Counted from the first letter of the stretch, positions 50,809 to 60,079 are shown. The stretch is DNA of 64,000 nt from JANYCG01 sp031418395 (GCA_031418395.1 JANOXL010000242.1:8304-72303); one strand, 5' to 3'. Notes: a model not told the origin generated them from the letters alone. Made by a program: numbers and translations.

Positions 50809-52080
50809 TCAAACAGCGCCGACTTTGTGCATGTCGGCAATCTGACCGGCAGAATAGCCCAACTCGGCCAACACGGAATCGGTGTGTTCGCCCAGCAAAG
50901 GCGAGGCGGTTACTTCCGGCTTGGTGTCGGAGAACTTGATCGGGCTGCCCACGGTAAAGTAGCTGCCGCGCACTTTGTGCGGCACTTCGACGATAGAGCC
51001 GCTGGCGCGCAGCGACTTGTCGTGCAGCAGTTCTTTCATCGACAACACCGGAGCGCAAGGAATGTCGAATTTGCGGAAGATGTCGACCGCTTCGAACTTG
51101 GTTTTGTCCGAGATGAATTTTTCGATGGTGGCGAAGATGTCCATGATGTGCGGCTGGCGACCACGCGGCGTGTTGTACGCCGGGTCGTCCTTCCACTCGG
51201 GCTTGCCCAGCGCGTCGCAAATCGGACCCCAGGCGTGGCCCTGGATGGTGAAATAGATGTAGGCGTTGGGGTCGGTCTCCCAGCCCTTGCACTTCAAGAT
51301 CCAGCCTGGCTGGCCACCGCCACCGGCGTTGGCACCGCGCGGCACCACACCGTCTTTGAAGGCGTCCATCTCGTGCGGGTACTGGGGATACTCTTCCAGG
51401 TAGCCGATTTTGTCCAGGCGCAACTGGTCGCGCATCTTCACGCGGCACAAATTCAGCACCGAGTCTTGCATCGACACGGCGACTTTTTGGCCCTTGCCGG
51501 TCTTTTGTTTGCCGATGTAGGCTGTCAGGATGCCGATGGCCAGGTGCATGCCGGTATTGCTGTCGCCCAAAGCGGCGGACGAAATCGTCGGGCCCGAGTT
51601 CTCACCTTTCCAGTAACCGGTGGTGGAGGCTGCGCCGCCTGCGCACTGCGCCACGTTTTCGTAAACCTTCAGGTCTTCGTTGTGGTGGCCGTCGCTGAAT
51701 CCTTTGACCGAGGCCAGGATCATCGCGGGGTTAAGCGACTGGATGTGCTCCCAGGTGAAACCCATGCGGTCAAGTGCGCCGGGGCCGAAGTTCTCGACCA
51801 TCACGTCGCACTCCTTGATCAACTTCTCCAGCACAGCCTTGCCTTCTGCTTTTTTGGTGTCGAGCGTCAGCGAACGTTTGTTGCTGTTGAGCATCGTGAA
51901 ATACAGCGCATCGGCATCGGGGATGTCACGCAATTGGCTGCGGGTGACGTCGCCGGAGCCAGGGCGCTCGACCTTGATCACGTCGGCGCCGAACCAGGCC
52001 AGCATCTGGGTGCAGGCGGGGCCGGCTTGCACGTGGGTAAAGTCGATGATCTTGATTCCATCAAGGGGTTTGGTTGACAT
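50809..52080 (-). CDS. frc: Formyl-CoA transferase, copy 1
   Basis: A 423-residue CaiB/BaiF enzyme that moves CoA from formyl-CoA to oxalate, making oxalyl-CoA and formate. It shows LDGIKIIDFTHVQAGPACTQ, the catalytic Asp in LGDSNTGMHLAIG and the mobile glycine loop GGGGQPGWILKCKGW, as in Oxalobacter-type Frc. AAGGAG precedes the ATG. It follows oxc by 86 bp on the same strand, the standard oxalate-catabolic pair. Confidence 0.93.
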   Translation of the reverse strand: MSTKPLDGIKIIDFTHVQAGPACTQMLAWFGADVIKVERPGSGDVTRSQLRDIPDADALYFTMLNSNKRSLTLDTKKAEGKAVLEKLIKECDVMVENFGPGALDRMGFTWEHIQSLNPAMILASVKGFSDGHHNEDLKVYENVAQCAGGAASTTGYWKGENSGPTISSAALGDSNTGMHLAIGILTAYIGKQKTGKGQKVAVSMQDSVLNLCRVKMRDQLRLDKIGYLEEYPQYPHEMDAFKDGVVPRGANAGGGGQPGWILKCKGWETDPNAYIYFTIQGHAWGPICDALGKPEWKDDPAYNTPRGRQPHIMDIFATIEKFISDKTKFEAVDIFRKFDIPCAPVLSMKELLHDKSLRASGSIVEVPHKVRGSYFTVGSPIKFSDTKPEVTASPLLGEHTDSVLAELGYSAGQIADMHKVGAV

Positions 52081-52166
52081 CTTGTTTTCTCCTTAGGGAT
52101 GACGCGGGTTGATCTTTAGAGGGGGTTGATTGCGTTTTGCACTTCACCCCACAGTTTATTTCGAGT

Positions 52167-53900
52167 TTATTTTTTCTTCGCCGCGCTTTGCGGATTCAAG
52201 CTCGTGATGCGACCGCTTTCAGTGCCTGCGGTCTCGTCAATGATGGCGTTGATGAGGGTCGGCTTGCCCGATGCAACCGCTTCTGACAAGGCTTTCTCCA
52301 GCTCGGCAGGGGTAGTTGCCGCTACACCCACGCCACCAAAGGCCTGCATCATAAGCTCATACCGCGCGTTCTTGACGAACACTGTCGGCGCCACATCGGC
52401 GCCACCGCCCAGGTTCACATCCGTGCCGCGGTAGATGCCATTGTTGTTGAACACAATCACACAAACGGGCAGGTTGTAGCGGCAAATCGTCTCGACCTCC
52501 ATGCCGCTGAAACCAAAGGCGCTGTCGCCTTCGATGGCGATGACCGGTTTGCCGGTGACCACGGCAGCCGCCACGGCGAAGCCCATACCGATGCCCATAA
52601 TGCCCCAGGTGCCGACATCCAGGCGTTTGCGTGGCTCGTACATATCAACGATGCTGCGGGCGAAGTCCAGCGTGTTGGCGCCTTCGTTGACGACGATCGC
52701 GTCAGGCCGCGCCTTGACAGCGTTGCGAATGACGTTCAGTGCGCTGTGGTAGTTCATCGGCGAGGGGTTCAGCGCCAGGGTCTCGGCCATTTTGGCCAGG
52801 TTCTTGATGCGCCGCTCGGAGACTGCGCCGGTCCAGTCCGCCGGAGGTTTGGCCCAATTGCTGCCCATGCCCGCCAGCAAGGCGGCGACGCAAGAGCCGA
52901 TATCACCCACCACAGGTGCGGCGATCGGCACATTGCTGTCCATCTCGGTGGGGGAAATATCGATCTGGATGAATTGGCGGCTGGCGGCTTTGTCACCACC
53001 CCAGGTTTTGCCTTTGCCGTGCGAGAGCAGCCAGTTCAGGCGCGCGCCGACCAGCATGACCACGTCGGCCTCGGCCAGTACGTAAGAGCGTGCAGCAGAC
53101 GCGGATTGCTCATGGGTGTCGGGCAAGAGGCCTTTGGCCATGGACATCGGCAAATACGGGATGCCGCTTTTCTCGACCAACGCGCGGATGTCGGCGTCGG
53201 CCTGGGCGTAGGCGGCGCCTTTGCCCAGCAGAATCAAGGGGCGCTTGGCGGTCTTGAGCAAATCCAGCGCGCGTTGCACAGCGTCTGGCGCAGGAATTTG
53301 GCGCGGCGCGGCATCGACCACTTTAATCAATGACTTGCGGCCTTCTTCAGCACCCATCACCTGAGAGAACAATTTAGCGGGCAAATCCAGGTACACGCCG
53401 CCTGGGCGACCCGACAAGGCCGAGCGAATCGCCCGCGCGATACCGACACCGATGTCCTGCGCGTGCAAGACGCGAAACGCGGCTTTGCAATGCGGCCGGG
53501 CAATGGCCAATTGGTCCATTTCTTCGTAGTCACCCTGCTGCAAATCGACGATCTCGCGCTCGCTGGAGCCGCTGATCAAAATCATCGGGAAGCAGTTGGT
53601 GGTGGCATTGGCCAGCGCGGTCAGCCCGTTCAAAAAACCAGGCGCCGATACGGTGAGGCAAATGCCGGGCTTTTGGGTCAGAAAACCCGCTGCCGCTGCG
53701 GCGTTGCCTGCGTGTTGCTCATGGCGAAACGAGATCACGCGCATGCCCTGGCCCTGCATTTTGCGGGTCAAGTCGGTGATCGGGATGCCCGGCAGACCGT
53801 AGACGGTGTCGATGCCGTTGAGTTTCAGGGCGTCGATCACCAGGTGAAAACCGTCGGTCTGGGGGGCGTTGGAGGTATCTGGGGTGGTGTCAGTGGTCAT
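52167..53900 (-). CDS. oxc: Oxalyl-CoA decarboxylase
   Basis: A thiamine-diphosphate enzyme converting oxalyl-CoA to formyl-CoA and CO2. It has 577 residues from MTTDTTPDTSN; a frame from 53984 adds 28 unlikely residues. The activating Glu region is VISFRHEQHAGNAAAAAGFL. The ThDP motif runs EGDSAFGFSGMEVETICRYN to VFNNNGIYRG. The segment VYGLPGIPITDLTRKMQGQG matches Oxc rather than acetolactate synthase. It heads the oxc-frc unit and is divergent from a Crp/Fnr regulator, with an FNR-like palindrome between them. Confidence 0.95.
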   Translation of the reverse strand: MTTDTTPDTSNAPQTDGFHLVIDALKLNGIDTVYGLPGIPITDLTRKMQGQGMRVISFRHEQHAGNAAAAAGFLTQKPGICLTVSAPGFLNGLTALANATTNCFPMILISGSSEREIVDLQQGDYEEMDQLAIARPHCKAAFRVLHAQDIGVGIARAIRSALSGRPGGVYLDLPAKLFSQVMGAEEGRKSLIKVVDAAPRQIPAPDAVQRALDLLKTAKRPLILLGKGAAYAQADADIRALVEKSGIPYLPMSMAKGLLPDTHEQSASAARSYVLAEADVVMLVGARLNWLLSHGKGKTWGGDKAASRQFIQIDISPTEMDSNVPIAAPVVGDIGSCVAALLAGMGSNWAKPPADWTGAVSERRIKNLAKMAETLALNPSPMNYHSALNVIRNAVKARPDAIVVNEGANTLDFARSIVDMYEPRKRLDVGTWGIMGIGMGFAVAAAVVTGKPVIAIEGDSAFGFSGMEVETICRYNLPVCVIVFNNNGIYRGTDVNLGGGADVAPTVFVKNARYELMMQAFGGVGVAATTPAELEKALSEAVASGKPTLINAIIDETAGTESGRITSLNPQSAAKKK

Positions 53901-53970
53901 GGTGAATTTCCGACGCGGCAAGGGACTGCGCACAGTGGCGTTATCATAGGAATCGATTCGGACATCCCCC

Positions 53971-53984
53971 TTGACCCCGGTCAA
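53971..53984. promoter_or_regulatory. FNR-type palindrome between oxc and Crp/Fnr regulator
   Basis: TTGAC-CCCG-GTCAA is a perfect 5-4-5 inverted repeat, the layout of FNR-family sites (TTGAT-N4-ATCAA). It is 71 bp before the oxc start and 64 bp before the regulator start. The regulator's recognition helix has the FNR-type E-T-x-S-R residues. Autoregulation and control of oxc are inferred. Confidence 0.7.
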
Positions 53985-54048
53985 TTTTCATTGAATCAAA
54001 TGCTGAGTCTTACGCATTAGAAGCTGCTTGTCGCGCTGCAAAGCCCCT

Positions 54049-54657
54049 ATGTCCACCGTTGAATCCCACGCCGAACGCAACGTCATCCGGGTGCAACTCA
54101 CCCAAAACCTGGTATTGAAGGACCTGACCGACGACGAACGCGCGGCGCTGGAGCGCCTGCTTACGGTGGTCGATTGCGGCAAGGGCGACTCGCTCTTGCA
54201 TCAGGGCGTGACCGACATGGAGCAGTATTTCGTGCTCGACGGCGTGCTCAAACGGGTCGTTGCCAACCCGCAGGGCAAAGAGATGATTTTGCGTTTTGCC
54301 GACGCGCGCGATATGGAGACGAGTTACGCTGCCTGGCGCCTGGGCACGCCCACGCCGTACAGCATCGTGGCGGTCACCAAAACACGGGTAGCCAAACTAC
54401 CACTGCCGCAGTGGGTGGCGTTTATGGAGCAACACCCGTCGATCAAAGCGTCGTTTGAATATGCCGTGATGCGCCTGATGAGCGAGATCATGGCGCACAC
54501 CATCACGCTGCATCTCCTGGACGCGTCAGGGCGCGTGAACCGTTTTATGCGCAAACACCCGGAGTTGGCCGAGCGGATTCCCAAAAAAGAGCTGGCAGCT
54601 TATTTGAATTTGTCGGCTGAAACATTGAGCCGACTCAAGCAGCGCGGGAAGATTTGA
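54049..54657 (+). CDS. Crp/Fnr family transcriptional regulator
   Basis: A 202-residue regulator. A cyclic-nucleotide-binding-like beta-roll covers about 10-120 (GKGDSLLHQGVTDMEQYFVL) and a C-terminal HTH includes IPKKELAAYLNLSAETLSRL. The recognition-helix residues E-T-L-S-R equal those of FNR that read TTGAT, unlike the CRP helix. Only one cysteine is present, so no FNR-type Fe-S cluster can form and the effector is something else. The protein ends right after the recognition helix. The ATG at 54049 is preferred over an upstream TTG. It probably controls oxalate genes. Confidence 0.9.
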   Translation: MSTVESHAERNVIRVQLTQNLVLKDLTDDERAALERLLTVVDCGKGDSLLHQGVTDMEQYFVLDGVLKRVVANPQGKEMILRFADARDMETSYAAWRLGTPTPYSIVAVTKTRVAKLPLPQWVAFMEQHPSIKASFEYAVMRLMSEIMAHTITLHLLDASGRVNRFMRKHPELAERIPKKELAAYLNLSAETLSRLKQRGKI

Positions 54658-54734
54658 GGCTCTTACTGAGGCCTCAAATTGCTTGTTTATTTCGAATTTT
54701 AGACAATAAATTGAGTGATTTAATTGCATTATTA

Positions 54735-54775
54735 CTACCAAATAGTATAGCAATAACGCCATTAAATACGAGACT
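54735..54775 (-). repeat. (A)GTCTCG-N17-GCTAT dispersed repeat, copy 7
   Basis: On the minus strand TTGAGTCTCGTA leads after 17 bp to GCTATACTATTTGGTAG. The first G of the left box is A and the right palindrome is imperfect. It lies between the convergent regulator gene and tctA. No gene is present in 54658-54940. Confidence 0.78.
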
Positions 54776-54800
54776 CAATGGCGAACTGGATTAGATAAAA

Positions 54801-54828
54801 ATAAATTGAAATCAATATTTCAATTTAT
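54801..54828. repeat. Perfect 12-bp inverted repeat near repeat copy 7
   Basis: ATAAATTGAAAT-CAAT-ATTTCAATTTAT, perfect arms with a 4-base loop, 25 bp from the left box of copy 7. It is very AT-rich. It could act as a weak terminator between the convergent genes, although there is no run of T beyond the stem. Confidence 0.6.
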
Positions 54829-54940
54829 GTCCCATCATTTCACCGAGCCACTGCAGTGACTGGCAGCCGTGAGGCGCTGCCGTTGATGCTCACAATCAGC
54901 TGCCATCAAAGGCGACCATCCACCATCGACCACCGCCCCC

Positions 54941-56470
54941 TCAATCCACCGGCTGATCAACATTAATCAGCTTCGGCTTCGCTGGGCGAAGTTTGGCCAG
55001 CACCTTGGAGATCAGCGGCCACACCAACAACAAGATGGCCAGCGAGGAGATGGTGCCCACCAGCGGGTTCGACCACAAAATTGACAACTCACCTTGCGAG
55101 ACCAACATGGCCTGGCGGAACGAGTCCTCTGCTTTGTCGCCCAGCACCAGCGCCAGCACCAGCGGGGCCAAGGGGTAGTCGAGTTTCTTGAACAGGTAAC
55201 CGATCATGCCAAACAGCATCATGAACCAGATGTCCAACATGGCGCTGTGTACGGTGTACGCGCCGATGGCGCAGATCACCACAATCACTGGCGCGATGAT
55301 GGCAAAGGGGATGCGCAGGATCGACGCGAACAAAGGCACCGTCGTCAAGACCACAATCAAGCCCACCAGGTTGCCCAGGTACATACTCGCGATCAGCCCC
55401 CAGACAAAGTCTTTTTGCTCCACAAACAGGAGCGGGCCGGGCTGCAAACCCCAAATCAACAAACCACCCAGCAGCACCGCTGCGGTGGGGGAGCCGGGGA
55501 TGCCCAAGGCCAACATGGGCAACAAGGCAGCGGTGCCCGCGGCGTGTGCGGCCGTCTCGGGAGCGACCACACCTTCCATCTCGCCGTTGCCAAAGTTGGC
55601 GCCGTTTTTCGACATTTTCTTGGCCAGACCGTAACTCATGAACGATGCCGGCGTGGCACCGCCGGGGGTAATGCCCATCCAGATGCCGACCAGCGAGCTC
55701 CGCACTGAGGTCATCCAGAATTGCGGCAACTTCTTCCAGGTGGCCAAGACGACCTTGGAGTCGATCTTGGCGCTCTTGCCGTTAAAAGCCAGGCCCTCTT
55801 CCATCGATTGCAAAATCTCGCCGATGCCGAAGAGGCCAATCACGGCAATCAGGAAGTCGAAGCCGCGCATCAAATCGGTGAAGCCAAAGGTCAGGCGCAG
55901 TTGCCCGGTGACGGTGTCCATACCCACCGCGGCCAACGCAAAACCGATACACATTGAGGCCAGAATTTTGAAGGGTGAGCCTTTGCCCATGCCGACAAAG
56001 CTGCAAAAGGTCAGCAGGTAGACCGCAAAATACTCGGGCGGGCCGAACTTGAGCGCAAACTTGGCCACCAAAGGCGCCATGAAAGTGATCATTACCACGG
56101 CCACAAACGCGCCGACAAATGAGGAGGTAAACGCCGCTGTCAGTGCTGCCCCAGCCTGACCTTGCTGCGCCATCGGGTAACCGTCAAAGGTGGTGGCCAC
56201 AGACCACGGGTCGCCCGGAATATTGAACAAAATCGAGGTGATCGCGCCGCCAAACAGTGCGCCCCACTAAATACACGACAACATGATGATCGCCGAGGTC
56301 GGCGACATGGTGAAGGTGAGTGGCAGCAAGATTGCCACGCCGTTGGCACCACCCAAACCGGGCAAAACACCGATCAACACACCCAAAATGATGCCCACAA
56401 ACATGAGCAGGATGTTCATCGGCGTCAGGATGACGCTGAAGCCGTGAAAGAGCGCGTTGATTTCGTCCAT
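54941..56470 (-). pseudogene. tctA: Tripartite tricarboxylate transporter large permease TctA, interrupted by amber codon
   Basis: The frame is continuous from the ATG at 56470 to 54941 except for one TAG at 56269-56267. Upstream it encodes MDEINALFHGFSVILTPMNI, continuing to SAIIMLSCI. Downstream it resumes WGALFGGAITSILFNIPGDP without a frame change. Relatives have Tyr between SCI and WGA, so one base change made the stop (TAT or TAC to TAG). Full length would be 509 residues with about 11-12 membrane helices. The rest looks intact, including FDGYPMAQQGQAGAALTAAF and GIPGSPTAAVLLGGL. This is either a recent inactivation or a sequencing error. TctB and TctC are intact. Confidence 0.88.
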
Positions 56471-56546
56471 GAGATGCAGTTGCCTTTGGGTTGGGGTGTT
56501 TAGGTGGGCAAGGCGAGGTTAAGAAACTGCAGGCTCAAATTTGGTA

Positions 56547-57062
56547 TCAATACCCCAGAAACCCCAGTGGATTCAGGCTGCCCTTGAACAACGGCACTTT
56601 GAACCAGACTTCAAACATGAAGAAAAACACCACGTTGATCACAACCGCCGCGATGACACTTTTGATGATCGAGAATTTGCCCAAAATCACCATGAACAAG
56701 CCGATGTAAATCACCGACGCGACATACAGGCCAACAAACTGGATGGCCCCCACGTAAACCAGCGCGGGCAGAAACACCGACAACACCCGCTTGAGCTGCT
56801 CTTTGTTGACAAAGGCTTCCGTGTTTTTGCTTTTGCCAAAAACGGTTTGGTAAAAAACGCCCACAGCGGAGATACACAACAAGGAGCCAATGTAAAACGG
56901 GAAGTAACCCGCGCCGGGGCCGTCGGTGGTCCAGCCGGAGCCCAGTTTGCGACTGCCAAAAATAACCGTGGCACCCAGCACCAGTACGCACAGCGCGACA
57001 AGCGCTTCGACCACGTGCGTCGACACCACGGCCGCTTCGCCAGATTCTTCTTGGTTTGCCAT
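56547..57062 (-). CDS. tctB: Tripartite tricarboxylate transporter small permease TctB
   Basis: A 171-residue inner-membrane protein with about four hydrophobic helices (VVEALVALCVLVLGATVIFG, YFPFYIGSLLCISAVGVFYQ, VSVFLPALVYVGAIQFVGLY, IIKSVIAAVVINVVFFFMFE). Size and topology match the DUF1468/TctB family, the small membrane partner of TctA. It lies between tctC (35 bp upstream) and tctA (76 bp downstream). Confidence 0.9.
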   Translation of the reverse strand: MANQEESGEAAVVSTHVVEALVALCVLVLGATVIFGSRKLGSGWTTDGPGAGYFPFYIGSLLCISAVGVFYQTVFGKSKNTEAFVNKEQLKRVLSVFLPALVYVGAIQFVGLYVASVIYIGLFMVILGKFSIIKSVIAAVVINVVFFFMFEVWFKVPLFKGSLNPLGFLGY

Positions 57063-57097
57063 TTTTTACCCTTTTGCCTTTTTTGCTTTTTTGCGGC

Positions 57098-58129
57098 TTA
57101 TTTCGCCATGAATCCGGCTTCTTTCATCAGCTCGCGGTGCACGTTCTCGGTCTTGCCCAGCCAGGCTTCGAAAGCCTCGCCTGACATGCTGGTCTGGTTG
57201 AAAGCGCCCTTTTCCATGTAGTCTTTCCACTCGGCGGTTTCGCGCACTTTCTTGAGCATGTTGACGTAGAACGCCAACTGGTCTTTAGAAACGCCGGGCG
57301 AGGTGAAAATGCCGCGCAACATCACGTATTCGGAAGATAGGCCGGACTCTTTACAGGTCGGAATATCGTTCCAGGCAAGTTTGTCGGTCACTTTAGCTTT
57401 GTAGGGCATGCGTTTTTCATCAAACACACACAAGGCGCGCAGTTGACCGGCACGCCATTGCGCCACGGCCTCAATGGGGTTGTTCACCGTGGAGTCGATG
57501 TGTTTGCCCACCAACTGCACCGCCACTTCACCACCGCCACGGAAAGGCACGTAAATGAACTTGGTACCGGTGGCTTTTTCCATACCCACGGTCAATATCT
57601 GGTCTTCCTGCTTGGAACCGGTGCCGCCCATTTTCATTTTGTTCGGGCCAGCCGCTTTGACGGCGTCCAAATATTCTTTGCCCGTTTTGTAGGGCGTTTC
57701 AGCATTCACCCACAACACAAACTGGTCCAACGCCATCATCGAGACGGGCGTCATGTCGCGCCAGTTGAAGGGCACGCCGGTGGCCATGGGTGTCGTAAAC
57801 AGATTTGACAAAGTGACGATGAGTTTGTGCGGATCGGCCTTGGCCTCTTTCACGGATAAAAAGCCTTCAGCACCTGCGCCGCCGGATTTGTTGACGACGA
57901 TCGGTGGCTCTTTCATCAGTTTGTATTTGATGACGATGCCCTGAATCAGGCGCGCCATTTGGTCAGCGCCGCCACCGGTGCCGGCGGGAACGACAAATTC
58001 AACGGGTTTAGTCGGCTCCCACGCAGCTACTGCAGGTGCGCACAAGCTCAAGGCTGCGGCAACCCCCAAAATGGTGCGCCGAAAACCGGTCGCGATGGCT
58101 GTGGCGGTGTGAATACGTGTTTTGGACAT
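57098..58129 (-). CDS. tctC: Tripartite tricarboxylate transporter substrate-binding protein (Bug/TctC)
   Basis: A 343-residue periplasmic receptor. The signal peptide includes FRRTILGVAAALSLCAPAVA, followed by AWEPTKPVEFVVPAGTGGGA, the Bug-family N-terminus, and the ligand-loop region VNKSGGAGAEGF. The start MSKTRIHTAT has GGAG just upstream. A frame from 58216 adds 29 residues and was rejected. First gene of tctCBA, with an FNR-like palindrome 114 bp upstream. The substrate is likely a small carboxylate. Oxalate is a context-based guess. Confidence 0.92.
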   Translation of the reverse strand: MSKTRIHTATAIATGFRRTILGVAAALSLCAPAVAAWEPTKPVEFVVPAGTGGGADQMARLIQGIVIKYKLMKEPPIVVNKSGGAGAEGFLSVKEAKADPHKLIVTLSNLFTTPMATGVPFNWRDMTPVSMMALDQFVLWVNAETPYKTGKEYLDAVKAAGPNKMKMGGTGSKQEDQILTVGMEKATGTKFIYVPFRGGGEVAVQLVGKHIDSTVNNPIEAVAQWRAGQLRALCVFDEKRMPYKAKVTDKLAWNDIPTCKESGLSSEYVMLRGIFTSPGVSKDQLAFYVNMLKKVRETAEWKDYMEKGAFNQTSMSGEAFEAWLGKTENVHRELMKEAGFMAK

Positions 58130-58242
58130 GATGACTCCGATAGTTCCAACTGAAGGGCGACTGGCGAAAAGCAGCGGGTGCCACTGTTCTCGCTCGTTAT
58201 TTTCAACGTGCCGCATGTTTGCGCGAGTTGGGGGAAAAACTC

Positions 58243-58256
58243 TTGACGTTGATCAA
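58243..58256. promoter_or_regulatory. FNR-type palindrome upstream of tctC
   Basis: TTGAC-GTTG-ATCAA is a 5-4-5 inverted repeat with one mismatch, the same type as the site between oxc and its regulator. It lies 114 bp before the tctC start codon. It suggests shared control of transporter and oxalate genes. The rest of 58130-58413 shows no gene. Confidence 0.6.
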
Positions 58257-58413
58257 GTTTGCTGAAATCGACAGCCGGTACAGGGTTTGCCCCGAGGTCC
58301 TCTGTTTCTCCCGGCTTGATTGTATTGAGCCTCACCTTCATTGCCTTGGAAAGCCTTACAAATAAAGCAGATTCTGCTTTCTATTTAGTAGCCTATCGAC
58401 AATTCGATGCAGA

Positions 58414-58827
58414 TTATTCAGGTCCGTGTATCTGCCCATCTATGTAAAACCACGTAGCACCTTCGCGCACAAAACGGCTGGTCTCATGCAGGCGTTGGGC
58501 GCGCCCGCCTTCTTTGCAGCGAGCGACGAATTCCACGACGCCCGCCTCAGCGCTGGCCTGGCTGTGCAGCACTTCCAAGCCCAGCCATTTGACGGGAGGC
58601 AGCTCCAACTCGCCCGGTGAGGTCGATGCGTGCCATGTGGCCAGCAAGTAGTCGATCAGGCCCAACACATAGGCGCTGTAACGCGAACGCATCAACGCCT
58701 CGGGCGTCGGTGCGCCGTCACCAAGGGCAACGCCGAGGTGATACAGACCACAACATGCGGCATACGCCATGCCGCTGCCACAGGGGCACTGGGCAGCGCC
58801 AGGGTGGTGTTTTTCTTTAGGGCGCAT
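58414..58827 (-). CDS. YchJ family protein with SEC-C zinc motif
   Basis: A 137-residue soluble protein of the YchJ/UPF0225 family. The SEC-C motif AQCPCGSGMAYAACCG at about residues 12-27 should bind zinc. The body has EALMRSRYSAYVLGLIDYLL and a C-terminal RFVREGATWFYIDGQ, typical of the family. The ATG at 58827 (MRPKEKHHPG) is preferred over a TTG six codons upstream. The molecular role is unknown. It starts 19 bp after the MFS gene stop on the same strand. Confidence 0.9.
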   Translation of the reverse strand: MRPKEKHHPGAAQCPCGSGMAYAACCGLYHLGVALGDGAPTPEALMRSRYSAYVLGLIDYLLATWHASTSPGELELPPVKWLGLEVLHSQASAEAGVVEFVARCKEGGRAQRLHETSRFVREGATWFYIDGQIHGPE

Positions 58828-58846
58828 CTGGGGAAGATACGTCAAT

Positions 58847-60079
58847 TCAGTTCACCGAAGGCGGCAATTGCTGCAAGCTGCTCACAGGCGAGCGCAAGAT
58901 GATCCACAACTGAACGCCAAACAGCAGCAAGGACAACACCAGGCACGCTAGCTCGCCCCACTGTGCTCCCACCACACCGCCCGCGGCAGCGCCAATCGGG
59001 CGCGCGCCCATGTTGACGGTGAGAAACACGGCAGACACCCGGCCCAGCATGGCGTTGGGCGTGGCGGTTTGGCGCAGCGTCACCGAGGTGATGGTCCACA
59101 GAATCGGGCCAAACCCAAACATGAAAAATGCCAGCGCCGCCAAAGCGCCACTGGGATAGAGCCAGGTGGCCAACATCAGCGCCGAGCCCACCACCGAAAA
59201 CACCGGGCCCAACTGGATGGCGCGGCCAAAGGGCAACGCCGCCACGATGCGTGGCGCCAACAGCGCGCCCAAGACCATACCCACGCCGTAAATCGCTAGC
59301 GTCAGCCCGACTTCAGCCGCACTCAAGCCCAAGACGCGAATGGCGTAAGGCACATACGCCGCTTGCAAGACAAACCAGGCCAGATTCCAGGCCACAGCCG
59401 TCAGCAAAATCGGCCGCAGCAAAGCATGCCGCCACACCAGGCCCACGCCGTCTTTCAGATCCAAGAGCGGATGGCGAGCGGCGGTGGGGCTGCGCCCGGG
59501 CTCCGCAATGCCAAACAGCAGGCCCGCCGCCGCCGCCGACAACACCGCCGCAATCACGAAGGCGCTGGAGGCACCCGCCCACGCCACGAGCGCGCCGGCC
59601 AGCGCCGGGCCACCCGCATAAGCGGCGCTGCGCGCCAACTCCAAACGGCCATTGGCGCGTGCCAACGATTCGCGCGCCACCAGCGCAGGCACCAGTGCCG
59701 GGGCAGCGACGCTGAAGCCGACAGTGCCCACAGCACCGACAAAACCCAGCAGCGCCAGGAGCGGCAAACTCAAAGCGCCCAGAAGTAGCGCCGCCAAAAG
59801 ACCCAGAATCGACGCGGCCCGAAGGAGCTCTGCCCACACCATCAATTGTTTGCGGGAAATGCGGTCGGCCAGCAGGCCCAGTGGAATCGACAGTAGCAAA
59901 AAGGGCAGGGTTTGAAAGGTCGCCAAAAAACCAATTTCACCCGGCCCTGCCTTAAGCGCCAGCACGGCCACGATGGGCACTGCCGCCAGGCTGATCTGCT
60001 CTGCCGTTTGCGCTGCGAGGTTGGACCAGGCCAGGCGGTGGAATCCTGCGGGCAGGGTTTTGCTGGTGTCAGTGCTCAT
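58847..60079 (-). CDS. MFS transporter
   Basis: A 410-residue major facilitator with about 12 hydrophobic helices. The loop 2-3 signature appears as PLGLLADRISRKQLMVW. It resembles the MFS_3/enterobactin-exporter-like branch (VSAVFLTVNMGARPIGAAAG near the C-terminus). Export of a small molecule is likely, with substrate unknown. YchJ follows after 19 bp. The flavin monooxygenase gene ends just downstream of this gene's ... upstream side (100-bp spacer, same strand). Confidence 0.9.
   Translation of the reverse strand: MSTDTSKTLPAGFHRLAWSNLAAQTAEQISLAAVPIVAVLALKAGPGEIGFLATFQTLPFLLLSIPLGLLADRISRKQLMVWAELLRAASILGLLAALLLGALSLPLLALLGFVGAVGTVGFSVAAPALVPALVARESLARANGRLELARSAAYAGGPALAGALVAWAGASSAFVIAAVLSAAAAGLLFGIAEPGRSPTAARHPLLDLKDGVGLVWRHALLRPILLTAVAWNLAWFVLQAAYVPYAIRVLGLSAAEVGLTLAIYGVGMVLGALLAPRIVAALPFGRAIQLGPVFSVVGSALMLATWLYPSGALAALAFFMFGFGPILWTITSVTLRQTATPNAMLGRVSAVFLTVNMGARPIGAAAGGVVGAQWGELACLVLSLLLFGVQLWIILRSPVSSLQQLPPSVN

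Noticed and set aside
50746..52077. 443-codon open frame on the plus strand across frc
   Set aside because: It is the mirror of frc codon usage (Val/His/Gly-rich) and lacks any family motif, while frc on the other strand has catalytic residues and a good ribosome binding site.
52081..52166. FNR-type site between oxc and frc
   Set aside because: Two TTGAT half-sites occur, but neither has a complementary half at 4-bp spacing.
56267..56470. Separate 67-residue membrane gene
   Set aside because: It is in frame with the downstream tctA sequence and matches the TctA N-terminus, so it is the front of an interrupted gene rather than a small protein.
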